This document shows, one piece after another, positions 51,389 through 61,879 of a DNA stretch of 64,000 bases. The number at the start of each line of letters is the position of its first letter. The first letter of the stretch is position 1. Source of the DNA: Leptolyngbyaceae cyanobacterium RM1_1_2. Lineage in GTDB: Bacteria; Cyanobacteriota; Cyanobacteriia; Phormidesmidales; Phormidesmidaceae. The position numbers were made by a program, and so were the translations under genes. Below the pieces are notes generated by a model, which was not told the origin of the DNA, did no database searches, and was given only the letters and a program-made list of their open reading frames with translations. The DNA lies in contig JAAUQI010000014.1 in NCBI GenBank assembly GCA_012032345.1, forward strand, positions 1 through 64,000. Reading direction: 5' to 3'.

Positions 51389-54049
51389 TTAGGCAGACAG
51401 CGCCGCCGCTAGCTGCTGAGTGGCTGCGGTTAGAGCTTCCTGGAGTTTTTCAGGCTGTCGCCCTCCAGCCTGGGCCAGGTTAGGCCGTCCGCCGCCGCCG
51501 CCGCCGCAGATCTTGGCAATATTGCCAATGAACTTACCTGCCTGCAGCCCTTGCTTTACCACCGCAGGGCTGAAAGCTGCAACCAGGCTGACTTTATCAT
51601 CCGCAGGGGCTGAGCCGAGTACCACAGCCCCTTCCCCCAGCTTTTGCAGCAGCCGCTCAGCCGCCCCCTTGAGGGCTTCAGCATCAACGCCTTCTAAAGC
51701 AGCCACTAAAATTTGGAAATCACCCACCGGTTTAGCCTCGTTCACGAGCTGAGCAGATTTAGCCTGAGCCAGTTCTGCTTTGAGGGCCTCTAGCTCTTTT
51801 TGCGTGGTTTTTAGCTCAGCTTGCAGGTTAGCCACCCGTTCGGGCAGCTCCTCGGGTTTAACTTTGAAGCGATCGCTTAGCTCTCGCACCACCTGCTCGC
51901 GCAGATTGAGATAATCTAGTACGGCGGGGCCTGCGACTGCTTCAATCCGGCGCACGCCAGCGGATATACCAGATTCTGAAGTAATCTTAAAAGCGCCAAT
52001 TTCAGCCGTATTGGTGACATGAGTACCGCCGCACAGCTCCATGGAGACAGCCGGAAAGTCGATAACACGCACCTGATCGCCATACTTTTCGCCAAACATA
52101 GCTACCGCACCTCTGGCTTTGGCTTCGGCAATCGGTAAGACGCTCACATCTGCCTGATGGCCCTCAGCAATCCAGGTATTGACTTGCGCTTCTATCTGCT
52201 GGAGGTCTGCTGGGGTGAGGGCGCGGGGACAGTTGAAGTCAAACCGCAGGCGATCGAAATCGACTAGGGAACCGGCCTGGGAAACGGAGCTGTCTACAAT
52301 TTTCTTCAGAGCCGCCTGTAGCAGATGGGTAGCAGTGTGATTGGCCTGAGCGCGGCGACGGCAGGCTCGATCAACTTGGGCCGAAACCCGGTCGCCAACT
52401 CGGGCCGCTCCGCGCTCAACGCGGCCAAAGTGGACAAAGATGTCGCCTTCTTTTTTGACATCTTCAACCCTGACCCGCAAATCTGCGCCTGAGAGATAGC
52501 CGCGATCGCCAATTTGTCCACCAGACTCAGCATAAAAGGGCGTTTGGGCCAGTACAATTTGCACTTCAGTGCCGGCCTCAGCCTGCTCCACCCATTTACC
52601 CGCCACCAAAACCGCCTCAATCTGGCTGTCGGCAGCGGCGGCAGTATAGCCCAAAAACTCGGTGGAGTGAATATGCTCAGCTAGCTTATCAAGGCTGCCT
52701 TGGACGGTGAGATCGATGGTTTCGTGAGCCGCCCGCGATCGCGCTTTTTGCTGCGCCATTTCAGCCTGATAGCCCTCTAGGTCAACGCCAAGCCCCTGCT
52801 CTGCGGCAATTTCTTCTGTCAGCTCTACCGGAAAACCGTAGGTATCGTAAAGGACAAAAGCGTTCTCACCTGAAATCTGCGTCTGCTGCGCTGCCAAAGC
52901 CTGTTTCATTACGTCGGCCAGCAGCTTTTCACCGCGATCGAGGGTTTCTAAAAAGCGCTTTTCTTCTCGCTCTAGCTCAGCTTTGATCGCCCCCTGCCGC
53001 TGCTGCAGGTTGGGGTAGGCGGTTGCCATCAGGGCGATCGCAGACTCAGCCACTTCGACTGTAAACAGGCGATCGATACCCAACAGCCGTCCGTGCCGCA
53101 CGACCCGGCGAATCAGACGGCGCAGCACATAGCCCCGCTCTTCATTAGAAGCCTGCACGCCATCGGCAATCAGGTGGGTGACTGCCCGCACATGATCGCC
53201 GATCACCTTGAGGGAAATTTGGGTGGCTGCGTCGGCCTGGGCGTAGCTGACTTTGGCGATCGCCGCTGCGGTTTGAATGATGGGAAAAATCAGGTCGGTC
53301 TCGTAATTGTTTGGCTTTTGCTGCAGGATCTGGGCCATCCGCTCCAGTCCCAGCCCGGTGTCAATGTTCTGATTTTGCAGGGGGGTCAGGGTGCCCTCGC
53401 TGTCCCGGTTATACTGCATAAACACCAGGTTGTAAAACTCAATGAAGCGACTGTCATCTTCTAAATCGATCGCCTCATCTCCGAGTTCTGGGTGAAAGTC
53501 GTAATACAGCTCAGAGCATGGCCCACAAGGCCCAGTTGGCCCTGCGGCCCAAAAGTTATCTTCAGCCCCCATGCGCATAATCCGGTGGGGAGCAATGCCA
53601 ATCTGATCGCGCCAGATAGCAAAGGCTTCGTCGTCTTCCTCAAAAACGCTGACGACTACCTGTGCTGGCGGCAAACCAAAAACCTGAGTTGAGAGTTCCC
53701 AAGCCCAGGCGATCGCCTGCTCCTTGAAGTAGTCGCCAAAGCTGAAGTTGCCCAGCATCTCAAAAAAGGTGTGGTGGCGGGCAGTGCGTCCTACGTTTTC
53801 GATATCGTTGGTGCGAATACACTTCTGAGCGGAGGTGGCGCGATCGTAATCAGCCTGCCGCTGGCCTAAAAAGATGGGCTTGAAAGGCAGCATCCCGGCG
53901 ATAGTCAGCAAAACTGTGGGATCTTCAGGAATCAGCGAGGCGCTGGGTAGCACCTGATGTTCACGGTCTGCATAAAAAGACAGAAACTGCTTGCGAATCT
54001 CTGCACCGCTGAGCATAGGGGGTTGAGACTGAGGCCGAGAGACAGGCAT
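51389..54049 (-). CDS. alaS: Alanyl-tRNA synthetase
   Basis: A protein of 886 residues charging tRNA-Ala. The class II catalytic core begins near [18 protein letters not shown], with motif 2/3 residues in [20 protein letters not shown]. The editing domain has H-T-A-T-H and the C-G-G-T-H zinc ligands. The C-Ala domain at the end is preceded by a coiled coil (about 730-770) and has a C-G-G-G-G-G-G-R run. It may start at the internal Met 12 instead. It is monocistronic. Confidence 0.97.
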   Translation of the reverse strand: MPVSRPQSQPPMLSGAEIRKQFLSFYADREHQVLPSASLIPEDPTVLLTIAGMLPFKPIFLGQRQADYDRATSAQKCIRTNDIENVGRTARHHTFFEMLGNFSFGDYFKEQAIAWAWELSTQVFGLPPAQVVVSVFEEDDEAFAIWRDQIGIAPHRIMRMGAEDNFWAAGPTGPCGPCSELYYDFHPELGDEAIDLEDDSRFIEFYNLVFMQYNRDSEGTLTPLQNQNIDTGLGLERMAQILQQKPNNYETDLIFPIIQTAAAIAKVSYAQADAATQISLKVIGDHVRAVTHLIADGVQASNEERGYVLRRLIRRVVRHGRLLGIDRLFTVEVAESAIALMATAYPNLQQRQGAIKAELEREEKRFLETLDRGEKLLADVMKQALAAQQTQISGENAFVLYDTYGFPVELTEEIAAEQGLGVDLEGYQAEMAQQKARSRAAHETIDLTVQGSLDKLAEHIHSTEFLGYTAAAADSQIEAVLVAGKWVEQAEAGTEVQIVLAQTPFYAESGGQIGDRGYLSGADLRVRVEDVKKEGDIFVHFGRVERGAARVGDRVSAQVDRACRRRAQANHTATHLLQAALKKIVDSSVSQAGSLVDFDRLRFDFNCPRALTPADLQQIEAQVNTWIAEGHQADVSVLPIAEAKARGAVAMFGEKYGDQVRVIDFPAVSMELCGGTHVTNTAEIGAFKITSESGISAGVRRIEAVAGPAVLDYLNLREQVVRELSDRFKVKPEELPERVANLQAELKTTQKELEALKAELAQAKSAQLVNEAKPVGDFQILVAALEGVDAEALKGAAERLLQKLGEGAVVLGSAPADDKVSLVAAFSPAVVKQGLQAGKFIGNIAKICGGGGGGRPNLAQAGGRQPEKLQEALTAATQQLAAALSA

Positions 54050-54221
54050 GAACGGCTTTTGGTTAATTTTTTAGATTTCCATTCTGCACGATATTACTTG
54101 AAAAGCCCAAGCTTAAAGCTAGATGCTTGAATAAATTGAGCCTGCGATCCAGGTTGAGAGTAAACTGGCGATCGCCTATCTTTAAAAGTTGATTTCACCC
54201 TTCTATAGTGTAAGCAGAAAT

Positions 54222-54247
54222 TTAAAAATCCCCTCGCATCAGGGGAT
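54222..54247 (-). terminator. Terminator of ftrV
   Basis: On the minus strand ATCCCCT (54247-54241) and AGGGGAT (54234-54228) form a 7-bp GC-rich stem, followed by TTTTTAAA. It lies about 58 bases after the ftrV stop. The rest of the 54050-54304 gap holds no gene and includes a HIP1 site. Confidence 0.7.
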
Positions 54248-54304
54248 CTTTCAAGCCGACCTCTAAAGCTGATTTACGGCTGCTCTCAACAGCGCTTATT
54301 CACG

Positions 54305-54544
54305 CTATTCAATTAGCTCTAGCTCATCTTCTCGGAGGTGAACTTTAAAGTTTTTCTTGGACTCTTCTACCAGAAACTCAACGTGAATCGGGAAATTGGG
54401 ACTGATTTTTCTGCCCTGCCAGTCGTCTAAAATTTTTATAACCGTACCTTCTAATCCCTGAGCATCAAAGGGCTGACTACGATGGAGGGGATGAGTATAA
54501 AAAATTATTGAGGTTTTGACGCGAACGCGATCGCCGACTTTCAT
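54305..54544 (-). CDS. ftrV: Ferredoxin-thioredoxin reductase, variable chain
   Basis: A 79-residue SH3-like barrel, the small alpha subunit of FTR. The signature is M-K-V-G-D-R-V-R-V, then Y-T-H-P-x-H-R-x-Q-P-F-D-x-Q-G-L-E-G and a terminal F-K-V-H-L-R-E-D-E-L. It stabilises the catalytic FtrC subunit, which passes electrons from reduced ferredoxin to thioredoxin. ftrC is not in the window. Confidence 0.9.
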   Translation of the reverse strand: MKVGDRVRVKTSIIFYTHPLHRSQPFDAQGLEGTVIKILDDWQGRKISPNFPIHVEFLVEESKKNFKVHLREDELELIE

Positions 54545-54671
54545 AAGCGTATTGAATACTGACCTTTAAACCGCCCATACAGCGCTGATAAACCGATGGG
54601 CTTGCAACCTTATTATCTTTGCACAGGATTGCCCCATCCCAGCTTTAGGAATCATGAAGCTGACAGGTCGC

Positions 54672-56486
54672 TTACTCGGGGGTCTCAACCGGATCTGGCA
54701 CTGTGGGCGAGCGGAGACTGGGGCGACCAAACTGCCACCACAGCAGACCTGCCATCAGCGCCAGCAACAGCAAAATTGCTAGAGCGCTCAGCCAGCCTTT
54801 CTGAGAGGATGGTTCGGCCAGCGACTCATCTGCTTCTAAATTGCTGTAATCGTCTTCTCCGTAGAGCAAAGCTCTTGAAGCTGCGGTCATTTCATAAGAG
54901 AGGGTATCTTGCAAGGTTGCCAGTCGCCCGGTGGGATCTGCCGTGGCTGACTCTGGCCCCAAGGTGCAGCGCATGAGGACAACAGAGGTATTGTCATGCC
55001 CGTTTTTTTGATGAGCCAGCTCCAGCCAGGACTCGGCGGCGGCTTCTAGAGGCACAATATCCTTGACAATCAGGCCGATATAGTTGGCCCAAGATTCTTC
55101 AACCCGGTGGCGATCGCTCAGCCCGTCTGAACACAGCAGCAAAACACCGCTTTCTTCCAGCACAAACCGCTGAATGTGGGGATGGAGCAGGTTGGCTTCA
55201 CGAGTGCCAATGGCCTGCGTCAGCGCATCAGCGTCTTCCTGCTGCTGAGCCAGCGCCTGTAAGCGGTGTTCAGCCATCACCCGTCGATTGGCCAGATCAT
55301 CATCTACCGTCAGCAAGTGGCAGTATTCGGGCGTAATCCAGTAGGCGCGGCTATCTCCGACATGGACAATATACAGCTCGTTGGTTGCCTTCCAGCCCGT
55401 GGCGGTGCGAATGCGCTGGGGGAGCTGCAGTGCCATCACCAGCGTTGTACCCATCCGCTGGCGATCGGCTCGGTTCTGGGCGTCATTTTGACTGGCAATT
55501 AAATTATTGACGACGCGAATGGCAGCCTCTAGCTGCTCAGCAACCAGCTCAGGCGTAAGAATATCCTCCTGCTCCAAAGTCTCTCGTAAAAAAGCCTGGA
55601 GCTGCAGCTGTAGCGATCGCACGGCTATCTGACTGGCGACTTCGCCGCCTTCGTGACCGCCGACGCCGTCGCAAACGATGGCAATATTGGAGACGAGGGG
55701 CTGCGGGCTGCGCGATCGCCTGCCGTTTGTGAGATCGGGGTAGCAGGCATCTTCATTGCGCCTGTGGCTAGGCCCCGCGCTAGTGAGTCCGGTGCTGTGG
55801 AGCTGCAATGAGGCGGTTGCCGACAGTTTCAGCAGCAGGCGATTGAGCTGGGAGGTGACGGCGGCTGGGGTAGCCTCAGGCGATCGCAGTAGCTCAATCA
55901 GGCTATGCAAACCATCTACTAGAGACGGACGCGCTCCGGCCACTAGAGCCTGCCAGGACTCGGCTAAATCTGTTAGAGACGGCGTGGCAGGCTTGCTTAA
56001 AAACTGCCGCAGTCGGATTCGCCAGCCCTCGACCCGGACTTCCTCACTCAGAGACAGCAGACTGGCCGCGACGCCTAAGTCTGAGAGCGGCTGCCAAAGC
56101 TGCCAGATCTGCCAGAGCCAGTACACCTGTCGCGGCGCAGAGGTGATTGGCCAGGTCATCTGGAGCGGCGGATATAGCTGTCCAGCGCGATTGAGCGGCG
56201 CATTTTCCAATAGCACAATCACCGCATCGTTTGCTGCCGTCAGCAAATCATAAACCCCTGGCACGTGTAGCCGATGGGAATGGGCCTTAAAATAGGAAGT
56301 AGCACTGTCTGGCAGACCAGCCGAGGCTTGGGGAAGAGACTCAGGGGTTAGATCAAGCCAGATCCCCGGAGCCACTACCCGGTAGCGATCGCCAAAGGTT
56401 TCGCCCACCGCAAGGGCCGCCACCTCGGCTCCCACAGCCCAAAGATAGTGTTTTTTTGGTGTAGACGTTAGCTCAGAACGGGTCAT
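54672..56486 (-). CDS. PP2C-type Ser/Thr phosphatase with N-terminal kinase-like domain
   Basis: A protein of 604 residues. The first ~220 look like a degraded protein-kinase fold (FGDRYRVV, LLENAPLNRAG, WQLWQPLSDLG) without catalytic HRD or DFG, so a pseudokinase is likely. Residues ~230-510 form a complete PP2C domain: R-R-N-E-D-A, D-G-V-G-G-H-E-G-G-E, H-V-G-D-S-R-A-Y, C-S-D-G-L-S-D and G-H-D-N-T-S, which supply the metal-binding Asp residues. One C-terminal transmembrane helix (about 570-590) anchors it. It acts in Ser/Thr phospho-signalling. Confidence 0.85.
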   Translation of the reverse strand: MTRSELTSTPKKHYLWAVGAEVAALAVGETFGDRYRVVAPGIWLDLTPESLPQASAGLPDSATSYFKAHSHRLHVPGVYDLLTAANDAVIVLLENAPLNRAGQLYPPLQMTWPITSAPRQVYWLWQIWQLWQPLSDLGVAASLLSLSEEVRVEGWRIRLRQFLSKPATPSLTDLAESWQALVAGARPSLVDGLHSLIELLRSPEATPAAVTSQLNRLLLKLSATASLQLHSTGLTSAGPSHRRNEDACYPDLTNGRRSRSPQPLVSNIAIVCDGVGGHEGGEVASQIAVRSLQLQLQAFLRETLEQEDILTPELVAEQLEAAIRVVNNLIASQNDAQNRADRQRMGTTLVMALQLPQRIRTATGWKATNELYIVHVGDSRAYWITPEYCHLLTVDDDLANRRVMAEHRLQALAQQQEDADALTQAIGTREANLLHPHIQRFVLEESGVLLLCSDGLSDRHRVEESWANYIGLIVKDIVPLEAAAESWLELAHQKNGHDNTSVVLMRCTLGPESATADPTGRLATLQDTLSYEMTAASRALLYGEDDYSNLEADESLAEPSSQKGWLSALAILLLLALMAGLLWWQFGRPSLRSPTVPDPVETPE

Positions 56487-56693
56487 AGGCTCAGGTGGGC
56501 TCGGCAGGTACTCTGACAGTTAAGTTAGCCTGGGCTTTGGAGCAAAGCTGGAGAAGCTAGATTAATCCTAGAGGATTTTTGTAAACAGGCGAAAAGAGCA
56601 GGCGAAAAGAGAGAAAAGTTTTAAAATCTGTGAAATCTGCGGAATGAATACCAAATCTTTTGAATTACCTATTTTAGAGAACTCAACCAAATC

Positions 56694-57116
56694 ATGAGCC
56701 TTGTCTTGTTCTGGGTTTTGATCGGAATTGCTCTCTGTCTGATGGAGCTGCTTTTGCCCACACAGTTTATCGAGTCGGCTCTGGGAATTAGCGCTTTTAT
56801 CGTGGCCTTACTGAGTCCGGTTATCCCCCAGTTTGGGTTTCAAGTCGGCCTGTGGATGATTTTTTCCCTGGCTTTTCTATTTCTGCTCAAGCGGCTTGTC
56901 CCCAAAAACACCCCCCGAATTTTGCTGGACTCGACCGAGGCTCGTACCCTCACCTCTATTGCGCCAGGGCAGTCGGGCCGAGTCTTGTATGAGGGCAATT
57001 CTTGGCAGGCCCGCTGTGAAGATAATCGATTGGCGATCGCAGTGGATCAGCCTGTTTTAGTCACTGGCCGCAGCGGCAATACGCTGCTAGTTTTGCCAGA
57101 AAGTGAACTGCAATAA
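56694..57116 (+). CDS. NfeD family protein
   Basis: A 140-residue protein with two to three transmembrane segments (about residues 3-20, 27-43 and 48-66) and a C-terminal OB-fold NfeD domain (G-Q-S-G-R-V-L-Y-E-G through L-V-T-G-R-S-G-N). Short NfeD proteins pair with SPFH/stomatin proteins, as here, 14 bases upstream of one. The pair takes part in membrane organisation; details in cyanobacteria are unknown. Confidence 0.85.
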   Translation: MSLVLFWVLIGIALCLMELLLPTQFIESALGISAFIVALLSPVIPQFGFQVGLWMIFSLAFLFLLKRLVPKNTPRILLDSTEARTLTSIAPGQSGRVLYEGNSWQARCEDNRLAIAVDQPVLVTGRSGNTLLVLPESELQ

Positions 57117-57130
57117 TAGGAATTTAAGCT

Positions 57131-58107
57131 ATGGAACCTTTTGCGTTTTTAATTGCCTTAATCTTTGGCGGCTCGATTGCCGCCAGCTCCGTTAAAATCA
57201 TCAACCAAAGCGACGAAGCCCTAGTTGAAACTTTAGGAAAATACAGCGGCAAAAAGCTAACCCCCGGCCTCAGCTTCATTGTGCCGTTCTTAGACAAAAT
57301 TGTTTACAAACAGACCATTCGTGAGCGGGTTTTAGACGTGCCCCCGCAGCAGTGCATCACCCGCGACAATGTCTCTATCAGCGTCGATGCGGTGGTCTAC
57401 TGGCGCATTGTAGACCTGGAAAAGCCTACTACAAAGTCGAGAACCTGCAGTCGGCAATGGTCAACCTGATACTGACCCAGATTCGCTCTGAGATGGGCAA
57501 GCTCGAACTCGACGAAACCTTTACCGCCCGGGCTGAGATTAACGAGCTTCTGCTGCGAGAGCTAGATATTTCCACCGATCCCTGGGGAGTCAAGGTCACT
57601 CGGGTAGAACTGCGCGACATTGTGCCTTCCAAGGCCGTACAAGACTCCATGGAGCTGCAAATGGCAGCAGAGCGGCGCAAGCGGGCGGCAGTCCTCACCT
57701 CTGAGGGCGAACGAGAATCAGCGGTCAACTCGGCTAGAGGACGGGCTGAAGCCGACGTGCTTGGGGCGGAGGCGCGGCAAAAAGCGGCTATCTTAGACGC
57801 CGAAGCTGACCAAAAGGCAATTGTGCTACGGGCGCAGGCTTACCGTCAGGAAGAAGTCCTCAAAGCCCAAGCAACCTCAGAAGCCATGCAGGTGATTGCC
57901 CGCACGCTCAAGGCTGATCCGGGCGCTCGGGATGCTCTACAGTTTCTGCTGGCCAAAAACTACATCGAAACCAGCGAAGAGATCGGTACCAGCGGCAGCA
58001 GCAAAGTGATGTTTATGGATCCCCGCAGTATTCCGGCGACCCTGGAAGGGATGCGATCGATTGTGGGTAGCTTAGACGCAGCAGACATCAAGCAACCGGA
58101 ATCTTAA
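57131..58107 (+). pseudogene. SPFH/stomatin-like protein, frameshifted
   Basis: 57131-57469 encodes the N-terminal membrane segment and the first SPFH half, ending [10 protein letters not shown]. The sequence continues in another frame from about 57424 with [15 protein letters not shown] to the stop at 58107. One A seems missing in the run at 57420-57423; with it, D-L-E-K-A-Y-Y-K-V-E is restored and the protein is about 325 residues. The second half has the SPFH signature R-V-E-L-R-D-I, a long charged coiled coil rich in Ala/Glu, and an oligomerising tail. It follows nfeD at 14 bases. Confidence 0.85.
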
Positions 58108-58163
58108 CGCCACTCTGGTACTACTTTAGGCGGGGGCAGCTTGGCAGCACAGCTACGCCGTCC

Positions 58164-58475
58164 CTACACCCAGAACGGTTCTGAGTCTTCGCTGAAGGCG
58201 ATCGGCAAAACGGCCTCTAGGTTCTCAGGCGGGTTTGGCACAATGTAGTGCGACGTCACTTCGGCAAAGCCGGGGCAGGCATCAGCAGCTATCAAACCTG
58301 CCGCCATCGCCTGTTTCACCTCTGACACCGGGCCGCGAATAGCCACAAACTGACGGCCACTTTCTGATCGATCCTGCACGACAATGGTGACTCTGCCTGC
58401 TTTTACCATCGCGTCCGCCGCCGCTAGAATAGCCGGAAATGTTTGGGTTTCAATCACCCCCACGGCAATGGGCAT
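58164..58475 (-). CDS. ccmK3: Carboxysome shell protein, CcmK3-like
   Basis: A 103-residue BMC domain (M-P-I-A-V-G-V-I-E-T, then A-A-D-A-M-V-K-A-G-R). Its C-terminal half has S-H-Y-I-V-P-N-P-P-E-N as in CcmK3; CcmK1/2/4 differ here. The pore-side loop reads R-S-E-S-G-R-Q in place of the K-I-G-S of CcmK1/2. BMC-H proteins tile the carboxysome shell. CcmK3 genes are normally next to ccmK4, but no ccmK4 is present here. The other neighbours are the hypothetical gene 58506-59093 upstream and an unrelated SPFH gene. Confidence 0.8.
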   Translation of the reverse strand: MPIAVGVIETQTFPAILAAADAMVKAGRVTIVVQDRSESGRQFVAIRGPVSEVKQAMAAGLIAADACPGFAEVTSHYIVPNPPENLEAVLPIAFSEDSEPFWV

Positions 58476-58505
58476 ATGCTTTGGCTCCTAAGCTCTAGCC
58501 CTCAA

Positions 58506-59093
58506 CTATAGCTTGATTGAGCTGGGTTCTGCGATCGCTGCAATAATTTGTTCACATCCTGATTCGGGGCGCGCCCAGTCACAGCGACAGTCTTTGGGGT
58601 CGCCCCAGCACAGGCTCAAATACAGCTCGGTGCGGGTGGCGTCAATTTCGGCCCACTCGGCTGCACCCACTAGCGCCTCTACCTGCGCTAGCGTTGTCGG
58701 CTGCGGCGGGCGTCCGGCCAGCCACAGCCGCATTCCGCCCCTAGACTCACGCCAAAAGTCTAAAACCGACTCTTTAGCCGCCACGAGCGTTAGCTTATCC
58801 TGAGCGATCGCCGTTAGCTGCGAATGCAGTTCAGGAAAGCGAATCGATCGCCCCTCAAAGCGACAGGTATGCCACACCAGCCCCGATACCCCATGGGCCT
58901 GCTGATACTGATGCACCTGCGCTCTAAAATCTTGAATGGCAAAAACCTTACTCAGCTTTTCTGAACCAAGCGCCTTAGCCACCACCGAATTGTTGAGGCG
59001 ATCGCCCGAAGACAGCAGCACCCGTTCGCCTCGCCAAGCGGCCCGGAGTTCCTGATCGAGAATTTCCAGCAGTTGCTCAGTTGTGTAGCTCAT
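58506..59093 (-). CDS. Hypothetical protein next to ccmK3-like gene
   Basis: A protein of 195 residues with no signal or membrane segment. The N-terminal half is helical and the C-terminal half includes W-G-D-P-K-D-C-R-C-D-W and a terminal C-E-Q-I-I-A-A-I-A-E. Three cysteines cluster near the end (CRCDW and GCEQ), possibly a metal site. Not recognised. It lies 30 bases upstream of the CcmK3-like gene on the same strand, so the two may be an operon. Confidence 0.5.
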   Translation of the reverse strand: MSYTTEQLLEILDQELRAAWRGERVLLSSGDRLNNSVVAKALGSEKLSKVFAIQDFRAQVHQYQQAHGVSGLVWHTCRFEGRSIRFPELHSQLTAIAQDKLTLVAAKESVLDFWRESRGGMRLWLAGRPPQPTTLAQVEALVGAAEWAEIDATRTELYLSLCWGDPKDCRCDWARPESGCEQIIAAIAEPSSIKL

Positions 59094-59126
59094 GGTATCC
59101 CCAGCCGCTAGAGAGCCGCGATCGCC

Positions 59127-60056
59127 CTACGAGACATAGCGCTCTAGACGCTCGATCAGCAGCTGATAAAATCCTGCCGACCGAATAGTCCGCATCACCC
59201 TGGCATTAGCCGCTCCCACGGGCTGAAAATTCACCACGCTGCGGCCTAGGGTCAGCTCACTCTGCGTTTCAATCACCACGGCTGCAGCCTCAGCAGTAAA
59301 CAAATTAGGCTGCAGCAGATAGGCAATGACGCAGGGATCGTGCAGCGGCGCACCGGGCAGGCCATACTTTACGGCGTCTGTAACCCCATAGTAGGCTAGC
59401 AAATCGGCAGCGGCTTTGCTAACAGGTGACCCAATAGCTCGAATATTAGCCAACCGCTCTGGCGTCGTCAATGCCTGGTGAGTAACATCTAGGCTGATCA
59501 GCGTTAGCTTAGCGCCAGACTCAAAGACGACCCTGGCAGCGTGTGGATCGACATAAAAGTTGAACTCAGCCGAGGCAGTGACATTGCCCTGGGCGATCGC
59601 GCCGCCCATGATCACCAGCTCTTGCAGGTTTTGCAAAATCTGCGGCTGCTGAATCAAGGCTACGGCAATATTAGTTAGCGGCCCCAAAGCCGCTAGGGTA
59701 ATGGGCTGTTGGGCTGTCGTAAGCTGCTCAATCAAAAAGCTAACGGCATGGGGCGATCGCAGCGGCACCGTCGGCTCTGGTAAATCAGCCCCCTCTAGCC
59801 CGCTGCTGCCGTGAACCTGCTCTGCCGTCACCAAAGGCCGCAGCAGCGGTCGCGGACAGCCTGCATAAATGTCGATTTCGGTTCGCCCTGCTAGCTGACA
59901 AATTTTGCGGGCGTTTTTTGCCGTCAGCGCCAGCGGCACGTTGCCAGCAACGGTGGTAATGCCCAGCAGGTCAAACTCTGGGGAGGCTAGGGCCATAAGC
60001 AAAGCGATCGCGTCATCCACACCTGGATCGCAGTCAATAATCAGAGGGAGCGGCAT
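59127..60056 (-). CDS. Nucleoside hydrolase (IUNH family)
   Basis: The start is the ATG at 60056, with GAGGA 8 bases upstream; 309 residues. The inosine-uridine-preferring fold is shown by the N-terminal D-C-D-P-G-V-D-D-A Ca/substrate loop, V-A-G-N, N-F-Y-V-D-P-H-A-A and H-D-P-C near the C-terminus. It cleaves ribonucleosides to base and ribose in salvage. Substrate preference cannot be told. It ends 33 bases before the gene at 59093. Confidence 0.9.
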   Translation of the reverse strand: MPLPLIIDCDPGVDDAIALLMALASPEFDLLGITTVAGNVPLALTAKNARKICQLAGRTEIDIYAGCPRPLLRPLVTAEQVHGSSGLEGADLPEPTVPLRSPHAVSFLIEQLTTAQQPITLAALGPLTNIAVALIQQPQILQNLQELVIMGGAIAQGNVTASAEFNFYVDPHAARVVFESGAKLTLISLDVTHQALTTPERLANIRAIGSPVSKAAADLLAYYGVTDAVKYGLPGAPLHDPCVIAYLLQPNLFTAEAAAVVIETQSELTLGRSVVNFQPVGAANARVMRTIRSAGFYQLLIERLERYVS

Positions 60057-60254
60057 GGGTTCTATCCTCAATGTCTATTTCGCTAAAATACGATCTGCCA
60101 GCCAAAAGTCAAACTAGAGGGGCTGTTCGGTTGCCGCCCTCGCTCCCTTGACTCACTCCTATGGCACAATGGAGGGCGGTGATCAATTTTGGCTAGGTCT
60201 GCTCAACTGCCTTAACCCATCTTTTTTCACTGCTGTTGCCAGTTCTGCAAGTTT

Positions 60255-61328
60255 ATGTCAGCTCCCCGTCGCGCTGTTTTTCCTTTCACCGCTGTTATTG
60301 GCCAGGAAGATATGAAGCTGGCCCTGCTGCTCAACGTGATTGATCCCAAAATTGGTGGGGTGATGATCATGGGCGATCGCGGCACCGGTAAATCGACCAC
60401 CATCCGTGCTTTGGCAGACTTGCTGCCTGATATTGACGTGGCTGCGGAGGATCCCTTTAGCCGTGCCCCTGATGATCCAGAGATAGTGGATGAACGCGGT
60501 GGAACAGTGCAAACCGTCAAGAAAAAGGTGCCGATGGTGGATCTGCCTTTGGGCGCGACTGAAGATCGCGTCTGCGGCACAATTGATATTGAAAAAGCCC
60601 TGGCTGAAGGGGTAAAAGCTTTTGAACCGGGCCTGCTAGCCAAAGCCAATCGGGGTTTGCTCTATGTAGATGAGGTCAATCTGCTTGACGACCACCTAGT
60701 AGACGTCTTGCTAGACTCTGCCGCTTCCGGCTGGAATACGGTAGAGCGCGAAGGCATTTCGATTCGTCACCCGGCTCAGTTTGTCCTGATCGGTTCTGGC
60801 AACCCAGAAGAAGGCGAACTGCGCCCTCAGCTGCTCGATCGCTTTGGTCTGCACGCCGAGATCCGCACGGTCAAAGACCCAGAACTGCGGGTTCAAATTG
60901 TGGAGCAGCGCTCTGAGTTTGATCAAGATCCTAATGTCTACCTGAGCCAGCACCAAACCTCTCAAACTGAGCTGCAAAAGAGGCTAGTCAGCGCTCAGGC
61001 CAGGCTAAAATCAGTCACCCTTGACCACGACTACCGGGTTAAAATCTCTCAGATCTGCTCGGAACTAGACGTAGACGGTCTGCGGGGGGACATTGTCACC
61101 AACCGCGCCGCTAAAGCTTTAGCGGCTTTTGAAGGACGCAGCGAAGTGACGGTAGAGGATATTGGTCGAGTCATTGCGCTCTGTCTGCGGCACCGCTTGC
61201 GCAAAGATCCGCTAGAGTCAATTGACTCGGGCAGCAAAGTTGAAAAAGTCTTTCGGCAGGTGTTTGGCCTGCCCGAACCTGATATTGCGACGGTAGCCAA
61301 CGGGCGCAAACCTGCAGGCATCCGCTAG
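60255..61328 (+). CDS. chlI: Magnesium chelatase ATPase subunit I
   Basis: A 357-residue AAA+ ATPase that drives Mg insertion into protoporphyrin IX with ChlD and ChlH. Walker A is G-D-R-G-T-G-K-S-T and Walker B is [11 protein letters not shown]. The family box [11 protein letters not shown] is also present. It is followed by ruvC after 11 bases, so the two may be cotranscribed. It is the intact counterpart to ChlD's degenerate ATP site. Confidence 0.96.
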   Translation: MSAPRRAVFPFTAVIGQEDMKLALLLNVIDPKIGGVMIMGDRGTGKSTTIRALADLLPDIDVAAEDPFSRAPDDPEIVDERGGTVQTVKKKVPMVDLPLGATEDRVCGTIDIEKALAEGVKAFEPGLLAKANRGLLYVDEVNLLDDHLVDVLLDSAASGWNTVEREGISIRHPAQFVLIGSGNPEEGELRPQLLDRFGLHAEIRTVKDPELRVQIVEQRSEFDQDPNVYLSQHQTSQTELQKRLVSAQARLKSVTLDHDYRVKISQICSELDVDGLRGDIVTNRAAKALAAFEGRSEVTVEDIGRVIALCLRHRLRKDPLESIDSGSKVEKVFRQVFGLPEPDIATVANGRKPAGIR

Positions 61329-61339
61329 CAGCTGATAAA

Positions 61340-61828
61340 ATGGCTCAGCGAATTCTTGGATTAGACCCAGGGTTGGCGATCCTGGGTTTTGGCGTGCTGG
61401 ACTGTGAAAGTAGCGGGCAGCTAGATGAACCAAGTACTACCATTCTGGACTTTGGCGTGATCGAGACGCCAGCTAAAACTGCTGTCGGCGATCGCCTCTG
61501 CACCATCTATGACGATCTCCACAGCCTGATTGACCAGTGGCAGCCTGATTTGATCTCAATTGAAAAACTTTTTTTCTACCGCATGGGCAACACCATTTTG
61601 GTAGCTCAGGCCAGAGGGGTGATCATGCTGGTGCTGGCGCAGCACAGAGTCCCCTTTATTGAATTTACGCCAGCCCAGGTCAAACAGGCACTTACGGGCT
61701 ACGGTAATGCCGACAAGACGGCGGTGCAGGAAGCCGTAGCCCGTGAGCTGAACCTGGCAAAAATTCCTCGCCCTGACGATGCGGCAGATGCCTTGGCGCT
61801 AGCGCTAGCCGCGTGGTTTCAGCGATAG
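61340..61828 (+). CDS. ruvC: Crossover junction endodeoxyribonuclease RuvC
   Basis: A protein of 162 residues, the usual size. The RNase-H-like fold has G-L-D-P-G near the start, I-S-I-E-K-L-F-F near residue 74 and a C-terminal [11 protein letters not shown]. This supplies the four acidic residues for Holliday-junction cleavage. It lies immediately downstream of chlI. No RuvA or RuvB gene is in the window. Confidence 0.95.
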   Translation: MAQRILGLDPGLAILGFGVLDCESSGQLDEPSTTILDFGVIETPAKTAVGDRLCTIYDDLHSLIDQWQPDLISIEKLFFYRMGNTILVAQARGVIMLVLAQHRVPFIEFTPAQVKQALTGYGNADKTAVQEAVARELNLAKIPRPDDAADALALALAAWFQR

Positions 61829-61879
61829 ATTTACAATAGGGGCGACAGCCTTCTGATTTTCATTTTTAACTTGCAGTGT

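Noticed and set aside
61340-61828. chlI-ruvC as a functional unit
   Set aside because: The short gap suggests co-transcription but the roles (pigment synthesis and recombination) are unrelated; no evidence of a shared function.
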